DNA of 64,000 nt from Alphaproteobacteria bacterium 32-64-14 (lineage in GTDB: Bacteria > Pseudomonadota > Alphaproteobacteria > Caulobacterales > Hyphomonadaceae). The notes under the pieces are model-generated. The model was not told the origin of the DNA. It saw only the letters and a list, made by a program, of their open reading frames with translations, and searched no databases. This document shows positions 46,787-56,494 of the stretch, in pieces; positions within the stretch are counted from its first letter, which is position 1, and every line of letters begins with the position of its first letter. The stretch covers positions 167,492 to 231,491 of the forward strand of contig NCEM01000013.1 in NCBI GenBank assembly GCA_002280725.1, given 5' to 3'. A program made the translations under genes and the position numbers.

Positions 46787-48718
46787 ATGAGCGTAGCATC
46801 GTCCGAGGGCGGCGCGGCTCCAGCGGCAGATACCCCCGCGGGCACGAAGCGATTCTGGGCCCTCGCTCTGGCCTCAGTGGGCGTCGTGTTCGGCGACATC
46901 GGCACCAGCCCGCTCTACGCCTTCAAGGAATCCATCCACCACATGACGACCGCCGCCGATGGCGTGCTCAAGCGCGATGATGTGCTTGGCGTCATCTCGC
47001 TGATGGTCTGGTCGCTGATCATCGTCGTGACGCTCAAGTATGTCGTGATGCTCACGCGCCTCGACAACCGCGGCGAAGGCGGAACGCTGTCGCTCATGGC
47101 GCTGGTGCAGAAGCACATCGGCAAGCGCACCCCGCTCCTGTTTCTCGTCGCCATTTGCAGCGCCGGCATGTTCTTCGGCGATGCACTGCTGACACCCGCC
47201 ATGTCCGTGCTGTCCGCCGTCGAGGGCCTGGCTGTCATCCCGGAACTGACGGGCAAGGTCGAACACTTCATCATCCCGATCGCTCTGATCCTGCTGGCGG
47301 GCCTGTTCCTGTTGCAGAAGAAGGGCACGAGCATTATCGGCCGCCTCTTCGGGCCGGTATGCCTTGTCTGGTTCCTCACGCTGGGCGCGCTCGGCGTCTA
47401 CCACATCGCACTTGATGGCCTCGCCATCTTCGCGGCCCTGAGCCCGCACTACGCCGTCGTATTTCTCGCCACGCACCAGGTGCTGGGCTTCATCGTGCTC
47501 GGCTCGGTCTTCCTGTGTGTCACAGGGGCAGAGGCGCTCTACGCCGACATGGGCCATTTCGGGCGCAAGCCGATCGCGGTCACGTGGCTGTGGCTGGTCT
47601 TCCCCTGCCTCGCGCTCAACTATCTCGGCCAGGGCGCGATGGTGCTCGCCCATCCGGAAACCATCTCGAATCCGTTCTTCCTGATGGCTCCGGATTTCCT
47701 GCTCGCCCCGCTCGTCATCCTCGCCACCATGGCGACCATCGTGGCCAGCCAGGCCGTGATCACAGGCGCTTTCTCGCTGTCGCAACAGGCCGTCCAGCTA
47801 GGCCTGCTGCCGCGCCTGCAGATCGTGAACACCTCCGCGAAGGAGCACGGCCAGATCTATATGCCGCAGATCAACTACATTCTGATGGCAGGTGTGATCA
47901 TCCTGGTGATTTCATTCAAGTCGTCCTCAGCGCTGGCGTCGGCCTATGGCGTTTCCGTAATCGGCGCGATGATCACATCGTCGATCTTGTGCTTCATCGC
48001 TGTCCGCCGCGTGTGGAAGAAATCGCTTGGTCTGGCGCTGCTGATCGTGACGCCTTTTCTGCTTGTGGAGTCGGTGTTCCTCGCCTCCAATCTGCTCAAA
48101 GTGCCGCAAGGCGGCTACGTGCCGCTGATGATTGCCGCCGCCATGATGCTGGTGATCTGGACATGGGTGCATGGCTCGCGCCTGCTCGCCGCGCGCACGC
48201 GCAACGACGTCTCGCTCGAGGACGTGATCAAGGGTCTCGAAGTGAGCCCGCCTCACATTGTGAAGGGCACCGCCGTCTTCCTCACCGCAGAACCCGACAC
48301 AGCCCCGACGGCCCTGCTGCACAACCTGAAGCACAACAAGGTCATCCACGAGAACAACGTGGTGCTGACGGTCAAGACGGCCAACGTCCCCTACGTGCCT
48401 GAAGACATGAAGGTTACCTACGAAGAGATCTCCCCGAACTTCGACAGGCTGACGCTCAAATACGGCTTCATGGAAACACCCAACGTCACCTACGGCCTGA
48501 CGCTCGCGAAGAAGAAAAAGACCGGCCTGTCGTTCGAGGTGATGCAGACCTCGTTCTTCCTTAGCCGCCGCACGCTGCTGGCCGATGGCAAGCACGGCAT
48601 GCCGCTGTGGCAGGACCACCTGTTCATCTTCCTCAACCGCAACGCCACGAACGCCACCGAGTTCTTCCGCATCCCCACCTCGCGCGTGGTGGAACTGGGA
48701 ACCCAGCTGACCATCTGA
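46787..48718 (+). CDS. kup: Potassium transporter Kup
   Basis: 643 residues; low-affinity potassium uptake at the inner membrane, proton coupled. About 12 membrane helices, first 'FWALALASVGVVFGDIGTSP' (the family signature GxVFGDIGTSPLY), then 'RLDNRGEGGTLSLMALVQ', 'MFFGDALLTPAMSVLSAVEG' and a cytosolic C-terminal domain from about residue 460. Length is usual for Kup. No strong ribosome site; a hairpin lies just upstream. Single gene. Confidence 0.97.
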   Translation: MSVASSEGGAAPAADTPAGTKRFWALALASVGVVFGDIGTSPLYAFKESIHHMTTAADGVLKRDDVLGVISLMVWSLIIVVTLKYVVMLTRLDNRGEGGTLSLMALVQKHIGKRTPLLFLVAICSAGMFFGDALLTPAMSVLSAVEGLAVIPELTGKVEHFIIPIALILLAGLFLLQKKGTSIIGRLFGPVCLVWFLTLGALGVYHIALDGLAIFAALSPHYAVVFLATHQVLGFIVLGSVFLCVTGAEALYADMGHFGRKPIAVTWLWLVFPCLALNYLGQGAMVLAHPETISNPFFLMAPDFLLAPLVILATMATIVASQAVITGAFSLSQQAVQLGLLPRLQIVNTSAKEHGQIYMPQINYILMAGVIILVISFKSSSALASAYGVSVIGAMITSSILCFIAVRRVWKKSLGLALLIVTPFLLVESVFLASNLLKVPQGGYVPLMIAAAMMLVIWTWVHGSRLLAARTRNDVSLEDVIKGLEVSPPHIVKGTAVFLTAEPDTAPTALLHNLKHNKVIHENNVVLTVKTANVPYVPEDMKVTYEEISPNFDRLTLKYGFMETPNVTYGLTLAKKKKTGLSFEVMQTSFFLSRRTLLADGKHGMPLWQDHLFIFLNRNATNATEFFRIPTSRVVELGTQLTI

Positions 48719-48917
48719 CGGGCGCCCGTCCAGAAGGCGCTCATCGTGTTTCGCCGTGCGTTCACCTTCTGCGCTTGTTTTGATTCACCCACTCGCCTAA
48801 TGCGCGAATACACCTAGATTGGCCTTGCCCTTGCTCTCCGCATTGGAACTGGCAGGCACGGCAGGACTGCCGCGCCCTCATGATGTTTTTCGGCACAGAA
48901 CGGTTTGGTATCGCCCC

Positions 48918-50438
48918 ATGAAGACGCCCCGCACGGACCTGCAAGCCAACACCTACGATTTCGAGAATATCCCGCTGGTGAAGGCGACCGGGTTTCGCGA
49001 GTACGACGCGCGCTGGTGGTTCGGCGGCCCGCAATACCCCAAGGCTCCTGAACTGAACTTCCTCGGCGTCCAGGCGCTGGGCCTGGGCTTGGGAACACTG
49101 ATTGGAGAAATGGGCGTCGCCCCCCGCATCGTCACGGGCCACGACTACCGCTCGTACTCGCTGTCGATCAAACAGGCGCTCACGCTCGGCCTGCTCGAGG
49201 CTGGCCTCGAAGTCCACGACATCGGCCTCGCCTTGTCTCCCATCGCCTATTTCGCCCAGTTCGAACTCGACATTCCCTGCGTCGCCATGGTCACCGCCAG
49301 CCACAATGAGAATGGCTGGACCGGCGTGAAGATGGGCGCGAACAAGCCGCTGACCTTCGGCCCCGAAGAGATGGGCCGCCTCAAGGACATCGTGCTCAAC
49401 GGCAAGTTCAACCCGCAGCCCGGCGGCAAGCTGATCCGCGTCGATGGCATGCGCGAGCGCTACATCGCGGACGTCACCAAAGGCGTGAAGCTGTCGCGCA
49501 AGCTGAAAGTCGTCTGCGCCTGCGGCAACGGCGCGGCCGGCGCGTTTGCTCCCGACGCTCTCCGCGCCATGGGCGCCGAAGTGATCGAGATGGACACCAA
49601 CCTCGATTACAACTTCCCCAAATACAACCCGAACCCCGAAGACCACGAAATGCTGGTCTCGATGGGCCAGGCTGTTCTCGAGCATGGCGCTGATCTCTGC
49701 GTCGGATTCGATGGCGACGGTGATCGCTGTGGCGTGGTGGACGACAAGGGCGAGGAAATCTTCGCCGACAAGATCGGCCTGCTGCTCGCGCGCGATCTCT
49801 CCAAGCTGCACAAAGGCGCGACCTTCGTGGTCGACGTGAAATCCACCGGCCTCTACAAGACCGACCCGGTGCTGAAAGCCAACGGCGTCACGGTCGATTA
49901 CTTCAAGACCGGCCACTCCTACATCAAGCGCCGCACCACCGAACTCGACGCCCTCGCCGGCTTCGAGAAGTCGGGCCACATGTTCTTCCGCAAGCCCTAT
50001 GGCTACGGCTATGACGACGCCCTCGTCGCCGCCGCCGCCGTGCTGCAGATGCTCGATCGCAACCCCGGCCGTTCGCTGTCGGACCTCAAGGGCGACCTCG
50101 GCGATGCGTGGACCTCGCTCACCATGTCGCCGCACTGCGACGACGAGAAGAAATACGCCATCGTCGATCAGGTCGTCGCCGACTATCAGGCGCTCGGCAA
50201 ATCGGGCGGCGAAATCCTCGGCCGCAAGATCATCGACGTGAACACCGTCAACGGCGCCCGCGTGACGCTCGACGATGGCTCCTGGGTCCTCGTCCGCGCC
50301 TCGTCCAACAAGCCCGAGCTGGTGGTCGTGGTCGAGTCGATGCAGGGCGAGGACGACATGCGCGCCCTCTTCCGCGAAGAAGTGAAACCCCGCCTCGCGA
50401 AGTTCGCCGAAGTCGGTCACTACAACCAGGAAATCTGA
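48918..50438 (+). CDS. Phosphomannomutase/phosphoglucomutase
   Basis: 506 residues from ATG 48918. Alpha-D-phosphohexomutase fold: phosphoserine loop 'VAMVTASHNENGWTGVKMG', metal loop 'CVGFDGDGDRCGVV', sugar-specificity region 'LAGFEKSGHMFFRKPYGYGY' and C-terminal phosphate-binding 'WVLVRASSNKPELVVVVE'. The product interconverts hexose 6- and 1-phosphates for nucleotide sugars in surface polysaccharide. Relatives with this length are common in Caulobacterales. Stands alone. Confidence 0.93.
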   Translation: MKTPRTDLQANTYDFENIPLVKATGFREYDARWWFGGPQYPKAPELNFLGVQALGLGLGTLIGEMGVAPRIVTGHDYRSYSLSIKQALTLGLLEAGLEVHDIGLALSPIAYFAQFELDIPCVAMVTASHNENGWTGVKMGANKPLTFGPEEMGRLKDIVLNGKFNPQPGGKLIRVDGMRERYIADVTKGVKLSRKLKVVCACGNGAAGAFAPDALRAMGAEVIEMDTNLDYNFPKYNPNPEDHEMLVSMGQAVLEHGADLCVGFDGDGDRCGVVDDKGEEIFADKIGLLLARDLSKLHKGATFVVDVKSTGLYKTDPVLKANGVTVDYFKTGHSYIKRRTTELDALAGFEKSGHMFFRKPYGYGYDDALVAAAAVLQMLDRNPGRSLSDLKGDLGDAWTSLTMSPHCDDEKKYAIVDQVVADYQALGKSGGEILGRKIIDVNTVNGARVTLDDGSWVLVRASSNKPELVVVVESMQGEDDMRALFREEVKPRLAKFAEVGHYNQEI

Positions 50439-50529
50439 GCACATCTCTGGCAGGCCAGCCTGATCGTTCATGCCCTGTAAATCCGCGGTGCGATGTCTAT
50501 ACTCGCCGCTATCGTGGAAGAGGCTGGGA

Positions 50530-51636
50530 ATGTCCAACACGTGCGCCTGCTGTGGCTCTGCCGTGCCGGCGGCCGCCTATGGCTGCTTCGCATGCGGGGC
50601 TGCGCGCGGAGAGACGCCCGGCGCGCCCGGCGTCTGCCCACGCTGCCAGTACAGGCTGATGCAAGGCGCCAAATGGTGCCCCGGCTGTGATCTTCCCGCC
50701 GACAAGATCAGCTTTGGCGCGCCTGCGCCGCAAGCCGCCACAGCCCAGCCCAGCGTCGCCAGCGATCCAGCCTCCACGAAACCCGCGCGCGAGCGTCCGC
50801 CGCATCCACCGGGCACGGGCTTCAACTTCAACACTCTCACGCAGGGCGCCGTGACACTCGGCAACAAGGTCGTCGGAAAGCAGACGCTGATCCTTGCCGC
50901 CGCCGGCGCCGTGTTTGCCATTTTCGCCGTGGTGATCGTCACCCTGCAGATCAGCGCACAACGCCCGCCGCCGTTCGGCCTCCCGCCGGGCTCTCCCCAA
51001 TCCGCCGCCAGTCTGAACGCGGAAGCGGTCCTGCTGGCCGATCCGATCGACGGACAGTTCTTCCTCGCCTTCAAGGAAGCCCTTCCCGCAGACTACACCG
51101 CCGTCATGGGCTACCTCCTCGTCCAGGCGCCCGACCCGCAGCGCGCAACCCAGCGCTTCGACAAGCTTCTGGGCGAGCGCCTTGAAGTGCTCCGCCTCGC
51201 CAACGCCAGTTACATAGCCAGTGCAGAAACCAGCGTGCTGGACAGGATGGCCGACACCATGCTCGCCGCCATGCGCGCACCCGAACTCTGCCAGGCCTCC
51301 ATTGATCCCACCGGCCTGGTCGATCGCGCCAACACGCATGCGCGCCGCCTCTCCAGCGCCAGCAACACGTCGATCGTCCAGGCCATCGCTTCGGGCCGGA
51401 AGCATCAGGTCGCGCGCCCGGCGCCGACCCGCGCGCAGGTTGCCGCCTTCAACGCAGCGCTTCAGCGCCAGCTCTACGACCGCCAGTGGCAGGCCTATAG
51501 TGGCGGCGCGCTCGCCAGCCTGCCGCCCGACGAACAGTGCTCGGTTCATGTCGGCGTGTGGGATGTGATCGCCAGCTATCCGCCCGGCCTCAGCGCCATC
51601 TGGACGGCGCAGCAGATGGGCCAGCCAGCCGGATAA
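50530..51636 (+). CDS. Zinc-ribbon membrane protein of unknown function
   Basis: 368 residues from ATG 50530. The first ~55 residues hold paired CxxC motifs: 'CACCGS', 'CFACG', 'CPRCQ', 'CPGCD', consistent with one or two zinc ribbons. A Pro-rich linker leads to one membrane helix ('TLILAAAGAVFAIFAVVIVT', about 118-138), then a periplasmic C-terminal domain of about 220 residues with 'LLGERLEVLRLANASYIASA' and two cysteines ('APELCQASI', 'DEQCSVHVG'). No known function; possible signal relay between cytosol and periplasm (inference). Confidence 0.65.
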   Translation: MSNTCACCGSAVPAAAYGCFACGAARGETPGAPGVCPRCQYRLMQGAKWCPGCDLPADKISFGAPAPQAATAQPSVASDPASTKPARERPPHPPGTGFNFNTLTQGAVTLGNKVVGKQTLILAAAGAVFAIFAVVIVTLQISAQRPPPFGLPPGSPQSAASLNAEAVLLADPIDGQFFLAFKEALPADYTAVMGYLLVQAPDPQRATQRFDKLLGERLEVLRLANASYIASAETSVLDRMADTMLAAMRAPELCQASIDPTGLVDRANTHARRLSSASNTSIVQAIASGRKHQVARPAPTRAQVAAFNAALQRQLYDRQWQAYSGGALASLPPDEQCSVHVGVWDVIASYPPGLSAIWTAQQMGQPAG

Positions 51637-51709
51637 TGACTGATTCCGCGCCCGGAACGGTCAGTACCGCTCACTCGCTAGGCAAGTATTGCCGGGCTCC
51701 GCAGTCCGT

Positions 51710-51724
51710 TTAACGGGCCATTAA
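51710..51724 (+). promoter_or_regulatory. CtrA box upstream of divL
   Basis: TTAA-CGGGCCA-TTAA is an exact TTAA-N7-TTAA, followed by CC, 88 bp before the divL ATG. A further TTAAC half-site lies at 51745. Confidence 0.7.
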
Positions 51725-51812
51725 CCGGCTTTCCTGCCATTTGGTTAACTGAGGGTGTCCGCCTGTAGGATGCCCGCGTGAAGTGATTCGGCCCGGCGGG
51801 GACGCGACGACG

Positions 51813-54293
51813 ATGGACATGCCCTTCAATCAACCGATGCTTCTGCTGGTCGCCGGTGCGGCCGCCTTTGGTCTCGCCGCCTTGCTTTGGGCGCTGCGGA
51901 TCTCCGATGGCGCCCGCGGCGCCGCCAAGAAATACCGGGAGGCCGAACAGAAAGCGCGCGAACAACTCGCCCGCGCCGAAAGCGTGTTCGGCGCGCACCC
52001 CGGCGTCATCATGGTCTGGGAAGACGCCGAACAGTCCGCCACGCACGGCAAGCCTGACTCCGAGTGGGGCCTGCCCAATCTTTACGGCTCGCCCGTCGCC
52101 CTGATGGGCATTCTGCGCTTTGCCGACGATGGCACATCCGAAGATCCGGGCGTGCGCATTCTCGAAGGTCTCGCCGACCTCGAAGCCCGTGATGGCGCCG
52201 GCCAGGACGCGACCCTGCGCGAGCGCCTGAAGCAACTCCGCCAGGACGGGGCGCCGTTCTCGCTCACCATCATCGGACCGTCGGGCCGCTTCCTCGAAGC
52301 CGACGGCCGCACCGCCGGCGCCCGCGCCGTGCTGTGGATCACCGACACGACCATCAAGGGTCTCGAAGAATCCGGCGCACGCGCCCGCTTTGAAGAAGCC
52401 CGCGCCGCCGTCGCGCGCGACCCGATGGCCTTCCTCGAAATGCTCGGCAAGGCGCCCTTCCCGGCTTGGCGCATGTCCGGCGCTGGCAAGCTGCAATGGG
52501 TCAACCGCGCCTACCTCAAGGCCGTCGGCGCGCCGAACATGGACCACGTGCTCGACCGCCAGATCATGCTCGACCAGCACGTCACGGGCCAGGCGCAGAA
52601 GACGGTCAACACCAACGGCGAAACCGACGAGATGCGCCACATCGTCGTCAGCGGTGATCGCCGCGCCATGCGCGTGAAGATGTTCCCGCTCTCCGGCGGC
52701 ATCGGCGGCATGGCCTTCGACATCACCGAGCAGGAAACCGCGCGCGAAACGCTGGAGAAGAACGGCAAGGCGCACGACGACACGCTGAACCACATCACCG
52801 ACGGCGTCGCCATCTTCGGCGCCGACCGCAAGCTGATCTTCAACAACCGCGCCTTCCAGGAAATGTGGGAGCTCGATCCCGCCTACCTGCTCGACCGGCC
52901 GGACCATGGCTCGATGCTCGATCGCCTGCGCGAGCGCCGCAAGCTTCCCGCTCGCCCGGATTTCGCCCGGTGGCGCCAGGGCGAGCTTGCCTACTATCAG
53001 GGCGAGAAGGTCGATATCGTCGAAGATCTCTGGAACATCCCCGATGGCCGCATCCTGCGCGTCACGCGCCAGCGCCACCCGCTCGGCGGCGTGCTGCTGC
53101 TGTTCAAGAACATCACCGACGAACTCACGCTGAAAGCGGAATTCAACCGCCTGATCAACGTGCAGAAGGCAACGCTCGACAACCTGCGCGAAGCCGTCGT
53201 GGTGTTCAGCGCCGATGGCCGCCTGCGCCTGCACAACGATGCCTTCAGCGAACTGTGGGGCATCAAGAAGGACAGCCTCGCCGACAGCCCGGATTTCGAT
53301 CACGTCGTCAGCCAGTGCGCGCGCCTTTATCACGACCGCAATGTGTGGGCGAACATCAAGAGCCGCGTCACCAACCCCTCGCCGGAATTCCGCCAGCAGG
53401 ACCAGGGCGTCATGCGTACGTCCAACGACCTCAACATCACGTGGATCAGCCAGCCCCTGCCCAACGGCGCAACCCTGATCGCCTTCATGGACGTCACCGC
53501 CGCCCGCAAGGTCGAGATGGCGCTGAAGGACAAGAACGAGGCGCTGCAGGCAGCAGACCGCTTGAAGAACGAGTTCGTGCAGAACGTCAGCTACCAGCTG
53601 CGCTCGCCCCTCACGACCATCCTCGGCTATGCCGAGCTGCTCGAAAGCGAACGCCCCGGCGAACTGACCGACAAGCAGCGCGAACAGGTCGAGCACATCC
53701 TTTCGGCCGCCGACCACCTGTCGAAAGTCATCTCCAACATTCTCGACCTCGCCATGATCGAGGCCGGCAAGATGGAACTTGAGCTGTCGCAGTTCTCCCT
53801 GCGCGGCGCCATCGAGGATGCAGTCGACCTCGTCGTCACCACGGCGGAAAACACGAAAGTGCGCGTCGAAATCCTGTGCGACGATCGCATCGGAAACATC
53901 CACGCCGACGAGCGCCGCATCAAGCAGATCCTGTTCAACCTGCTCACCAACGCGCTGCGCTTCACAGGCGCGGGCGGCCACATCAAGATCGAAGCCAGCA
54001 AGCCGGTGCCGGGCGAAAATATCATCCGCCTCGCCGTCTCCGACACTGGCAAGGGCATTGCGCCCGAGCGCCAGTCCAGCGTGTTCGACTCGTTCACGAC
54101 CGGCGACACCCGCGGCGCAGGGCTCGGTCTCGCTCTCGTCCGCTCCTTCGTCGAACTCCATGGCGGCGACGTGAAGATCAAGTCAGCGCCAGGCGCGGGC
54201 ACATCGGTGATCTGCCAGCTGCCCGAAATGGCCTCTCCCAAAACGGCTCGCGGCGAACTCGAATTGGGACCAGCGGCGGTCGCGCCGCGCTGA
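51813..54293 (+). CDS. divL: DivL-type PAS-domain kinase homologue with Tyr in place of His
   Basis: 826 residues from ATG 51813 (GTG 51783 possible). One N-terminal membrane helix (about 8-26), then several PAS domains ('HITDGVAIFGADRKLIFNNR', 'LREAVVVFSADGRLRLHNDA'), a DHp helix with 'NEFVQNVSYQLRSPLTTILG' where His is replaced by Tyr594, and a complete ATPase domain: 'IKQILFNLLTNALRFTG', 'VSDTGKGIAPERQSSVFDSF', 'GAGLGLALVRSFVELHG'. In Caulobacter, DivL activates the CckA-CtrA pathway. The tyrosine is the diagnostic mark. Confidence 0.93.
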   Translation: MDMPFNQPMLLLVAGAAAFGLAALLWALRISDGARGAAKKYREAEQKAREQLARAESVFGAHPGVIMVWEDAEQSATHGKPDSEWGLPNLYGSPVALMGILRFADDGTSEDPGVRILEGLADLEARDGAGQDATLRERLKQLRQDGAPFSLTIIGPSGRFLEADGRTAGARAVLWITDTTIKGLEESGARARFEEARAAVARDPMAFLEMLGKAPFPAWRMSGAGKLQWVNRAYLKAVGAPNMDHVLDRQIMLDQHVTGQAQKTVNTNGETDEMRHIVVSGDRRAMRVKMFPLSGGIGGMAFDITEQETARETLEKNGKAHDDTLNHITDGVAIFGADRKLIFNNRAFQEMWELDPAYLLDRPDHGSMLDRLRERRKLPARPDFARWRQGELAYYQGEKVDIVEDLWNIPDGRILRVTRQRHPLGGVLLLFKNITDELTLKAEFNRLINVQKATLDNLREAVVVFSADGRLRLHNDAFSELWGIKKDSLADSPDFDHVVSQCARLYHDRNVWANIKSRVTNPSPEFRQQDQGVMRTSNDLNITWISQPLPNGATLIAFMDVTAARKVEMALKDKNEALQAADRLKNEFVQNVSYQLRSPLTTILGYAELLESERPGELTDKQREQVEHILSAADHLSKVISNILDLAMIEAGKMELELSQFSLRGAIEDAVDLVVTTAENTKVRVEILCDDRIGNIHADERRIKQILFNLLTNALRFTGAGGHIKIEASKPVPGENIIRLAVSDTGKGIAPERQSSVFDSFTTGDTRGAGLGLALVRSFVELHGGDVKIKSAPGAGTSVICQLPEMASPKTARGELELGPAAVAPR

Positions 54294-54418
54294 TCAGCGC
54301 AAACGTCCTGACGAAAGTCAGGACGCAGGGCTGCCGCTTCCCTGCCGTCATTCTTGACGAACACCTCGTGCATGCCTCTCTTGCCGTCAAAAGACGACCA
54401 CAGGAGGGACGGCCCAAC

Positions 54419-55627
54419 ATGATTTCCCACGTAGCCAGATTATCCGCCGCCGCGATCAGCGCGCTGCTGCTCGCGACGCCCGCCTTCGCCCAGAAGCCCG
54501 TCGGCAAGGATCCCGTCCCCTCCATCCTCACATGGACGCCCGCGCAGCAGGTCGAGCGCTATCCCGCCATCGAGAAGACCTATCAGGTCGGGACCATCGC
54601 GAAGGGCGCAACCGTCCGCGAATTGCCCGTGGCTGCAGCGCTGATCAATCCGAAGATTCCCTACAGCGGCCGCACCTACGCCATCGACGCCTTCATGAAG
54701 GACAACCGCATCAGCGGCGTCCTCGTGCTGAAGGATGGCGAGATCGTGCTCGAGAAATACGCGCTCGGCCGCAAGCCGGACGATCGCTGGACCACATTCT
54801 CCGTCGCCAAGTCGCTGACCTCCATCCTGATCGGCGCCGCCATCAAGGATGGCTGGATCGGCAGCGTCTACGACCCCGTCACCAAATACCTGCCTGAACT
54901 CAACGGCACGGCCTATGACGGCGTCAGCCTTCACCGCCTGATGTCGATGACGACGGGCGTCAAATGGAACGAGGACTACGCCAATCCGAAATCGGATGTC
55001 GCGATGGCCTCGACGGCCAATTTCCGCGGCGGCCATCCGGTCGGCGACAACCCGCTGCTCAACTACATGAAGAAGCTGACGCGCGAGGCCGCGCCGGGCG
55101 CGAAGTGGGTCTACAAGACCGGTGAGACCGACCTTGCCGGCCTCGCGCTCACGCGCGCACTCGCGGGCAAGTCGATGTCGCAGTATGCGTCCGAAAAACT
55201 CTGGGGCCCGTTCGGCATGGAGCAGGACGCCATCTGGATGCTCGACAAGGCAGGCATCGAACGCGGCGGCTGCTGCATGAGCGCGACCCTGCGCGATTAT
55301 GGCCGCATCGGCCTGTTCCTGCTCGACGACGGCGAGATCGACGGCAAACAAGTCCTGCCTCCGGGCTATCTTGAAGCCGCCACCACCAACCGCATTCCCG
55401 AAGCCGCGCAGAAACCGGGCGAAAGCTACGGTTACTTCTGGTGGCCGCGCACCGACGGCGCCGGTTACGCCGCACGCGGCATCTTCGGACAAGGCATCGA
55501 GATCTATCCGGAAGAGAACCTCATCATTGTCGTCAACTCCGCGATGCTGAAAGCGACCGACCGCGTGCAGAGCCAGAAGCTGCAGGCGCTGACGCAGACC
55601 CTGCGCGCTGCGGCGAATGGTGACTGA
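54419..55627 (+). CDS. Secreted serine hydrolase (class C beta-lactamase-like)
   Basis: 402 residues. Start ATG 54419 after GGAGGGAC. Signal peptide ends 'ATPAFAQ' (about 25). SxxK motif in 'WTTFSVAKSLTSILIG', then 'WVYKTGETDLAGLALTRALA' and 'ESYGYFWWPRTDGAGYAARG' with a C-terminal 'GQGIEIYPEENLIIVVNS'. This is the 6-aminohexanoate-dimer-hydrolase/esterase branch of the family more than a true beta-lactamase. It follows divL after 125 bp and is likely separately transcribed. Confidence 0.88.
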   Translation: MISHVARLSAAAISALLLATPAFAQKPVGKDPVPSILTWTPAQQVERYPAIEKTYQVGTIAKGATVRELPVAAALINPKIPYSGRTYAIDAFMKDNRISGVLVLKDGEIVLEKYALGRKPDDRWTTFSVAKSLTSILIGAAIKDGWIGSVYDPVTKYLPELNGTAYDGVSLHRLMSMTTGVKWNEDYANPKSDVAMASTANFRGGHPVGDNPLLNYMKKLTREAAPGAKWVYKTGETDLAGLALTRALAGKSMSQYASEKLWGPFGMEQDAIWMLDKAGIERGGCCMSATLRDYGRIGLFLLDDGEIDGKQVLPPGYLEAATTNRIPEAAQKPGESYGYFWWPRTDGAGYAARGIFGQGIEIYPEENLIIVVNSAMLKATDRVQSQKLQALTQTLRAAANGD

Positions 55628-55715
55628 TCGTCAAGTTGACACCCATGGCCAGCGAAGACCTGGCCGCGGAAACGACCCCCGTCCATCATCAGACACCCCA
55701 TCACGCGCGCGATGA

Positions 55716-55883
55716 TCGGTCCGCGCCAGCCTCGGCGCCGCCCGCAATATCCGCCTGTCGGACAGCGTGGTTATGTCGCTCGGCGCGTCGCTTACACAGA
55801 ACTGGACCAGCGGCGCGCTCTCACCGCTCCATGACGGCGATCCCATGGGCGCGATGGCGTTTGTTCGCCTCAAGATCGGCTAG
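55716..55883 (+). pseudogene. C-terminal fragment of an outer-membrane barrel-like protein
   Basis: The frame from 55716 to TAG 55881-55883 encodes about 54 residues: 'VRASLGAARNIRLSDSVVMS', 'LGASLTQNWTSGALSP', 'GDPMGAMAFVRLKIG'. It looks like the last beta-strands of a secreted or barrel protein, in which a final 'MAFVRLK' is common in copper-linked barrel families. A stop lies just before it in frame and no proper start is present, so it is probably a decayed gene end. Convergent with the TetR gene, sharing CTAG. Confidence 0.4.
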
Positions 55884-56494
55884 TCTTCGCTGACAGCCGA
55901 CTGCAACACGCGCGCGAGACGTTTGCGATAGCGAACGCGCTCGCGCGCGCTGAGGCCGAGATCATCCTGGATCAGCCGGTCCATCGAGACACCTTTCATG
56001 ATGCTCGCAGCCAGATGCGCCCGCACGGCGGCGTCGGCTCCGCCAAGCCACTTGGCGAACGGCCCGAAGAACCGCTCCTCGCCCATGCGCCGGATGATCG
56101 GCGAGGCGACGACAGAAGAGGCAGAGAGGATCATGATCGAAATGACTTCGAGCTTCCCGTCCACAACAGGCTCATCGACCAGCATCCGCGAAATGCGATC
56201 ACCGAAATCCGCGTGCTCGCCTTCAAAGATCCGGTCGGGCCCGGGACAGCCATCCATCACAGCCGCAAACAGCTCTTCCTTGCCGCCGAAATAGCGTGAC
56301 ACAAGCGAGACATCGACGCCCGCCTCCGCCGCGATCTCGCGCAGGCTGACCGCGTCATAACCCTGTCGCGCAAAATGTTTCGTCGCCGCGTCGAGCAGGT
56401 TTGCGCGCGTCGCCGTTGAATTCCGTTTTCGCGTGGCCAGTTCGGTGGGTGTCACAGGTCTTCCCGAAAAAGTTTTGTCAACACGTGTTGACAT
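55880..56494 (-). CDS. TetR-family regulator of the RND efflux genes
   Basis: 204 residues if started at ATG 56494. HTH 'LLDAATKHFARQGYDAVSLR' and 'EIAAEAGVDVSLVSRYFGGK', then an all-helical ligand domain. It is divergent from the RND adaptor gene, and a perfect palindrome (56476-56493) overlaps its first codons. GTG 56455 with GGAAG in front is a good alternative start; it would place the palindrome upstream of the coding region and shorten the protein by 13 residues. Confidence 0.9.
   Translation of the reverse strand: MSTRVDKTFSGRPVTPTELATRKRNSTATRANLLDAATKHFARQGYDAVSLREIAAEAGVDVSLVSRYFGGKEELFAAVMDGCPGPDRIFEGEHADFGDRISRMLVDEPVVDGKLEVISIMILSASSVVASPIIRRMGEERFFGPFAKWLGGADAAVRAHLAASIMKGVSMDRLIQDDLGLSARERVRYRKRLARVLQSAVSED
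56476..56493. promoter_or_regulatory. TetR operator at the RND promoter
   Basis: Perfect 18-bp palindrome TGTCAACACGTGTTGACA. It contains TTGACA on both strands, so it overlaps -35 boxes; on the plus strand a weak -10 lies 16-17 bp further on toward the RND operon. Confidence 0.7.

Noticed and set aside
51678..54161. 827-codon minus-strand frame opposite divL
   Set aside because: Shadow caused by GC-rich third positions of divL; it has no recognisable domain, and the plus strand encodes a complete kinase-like protein.
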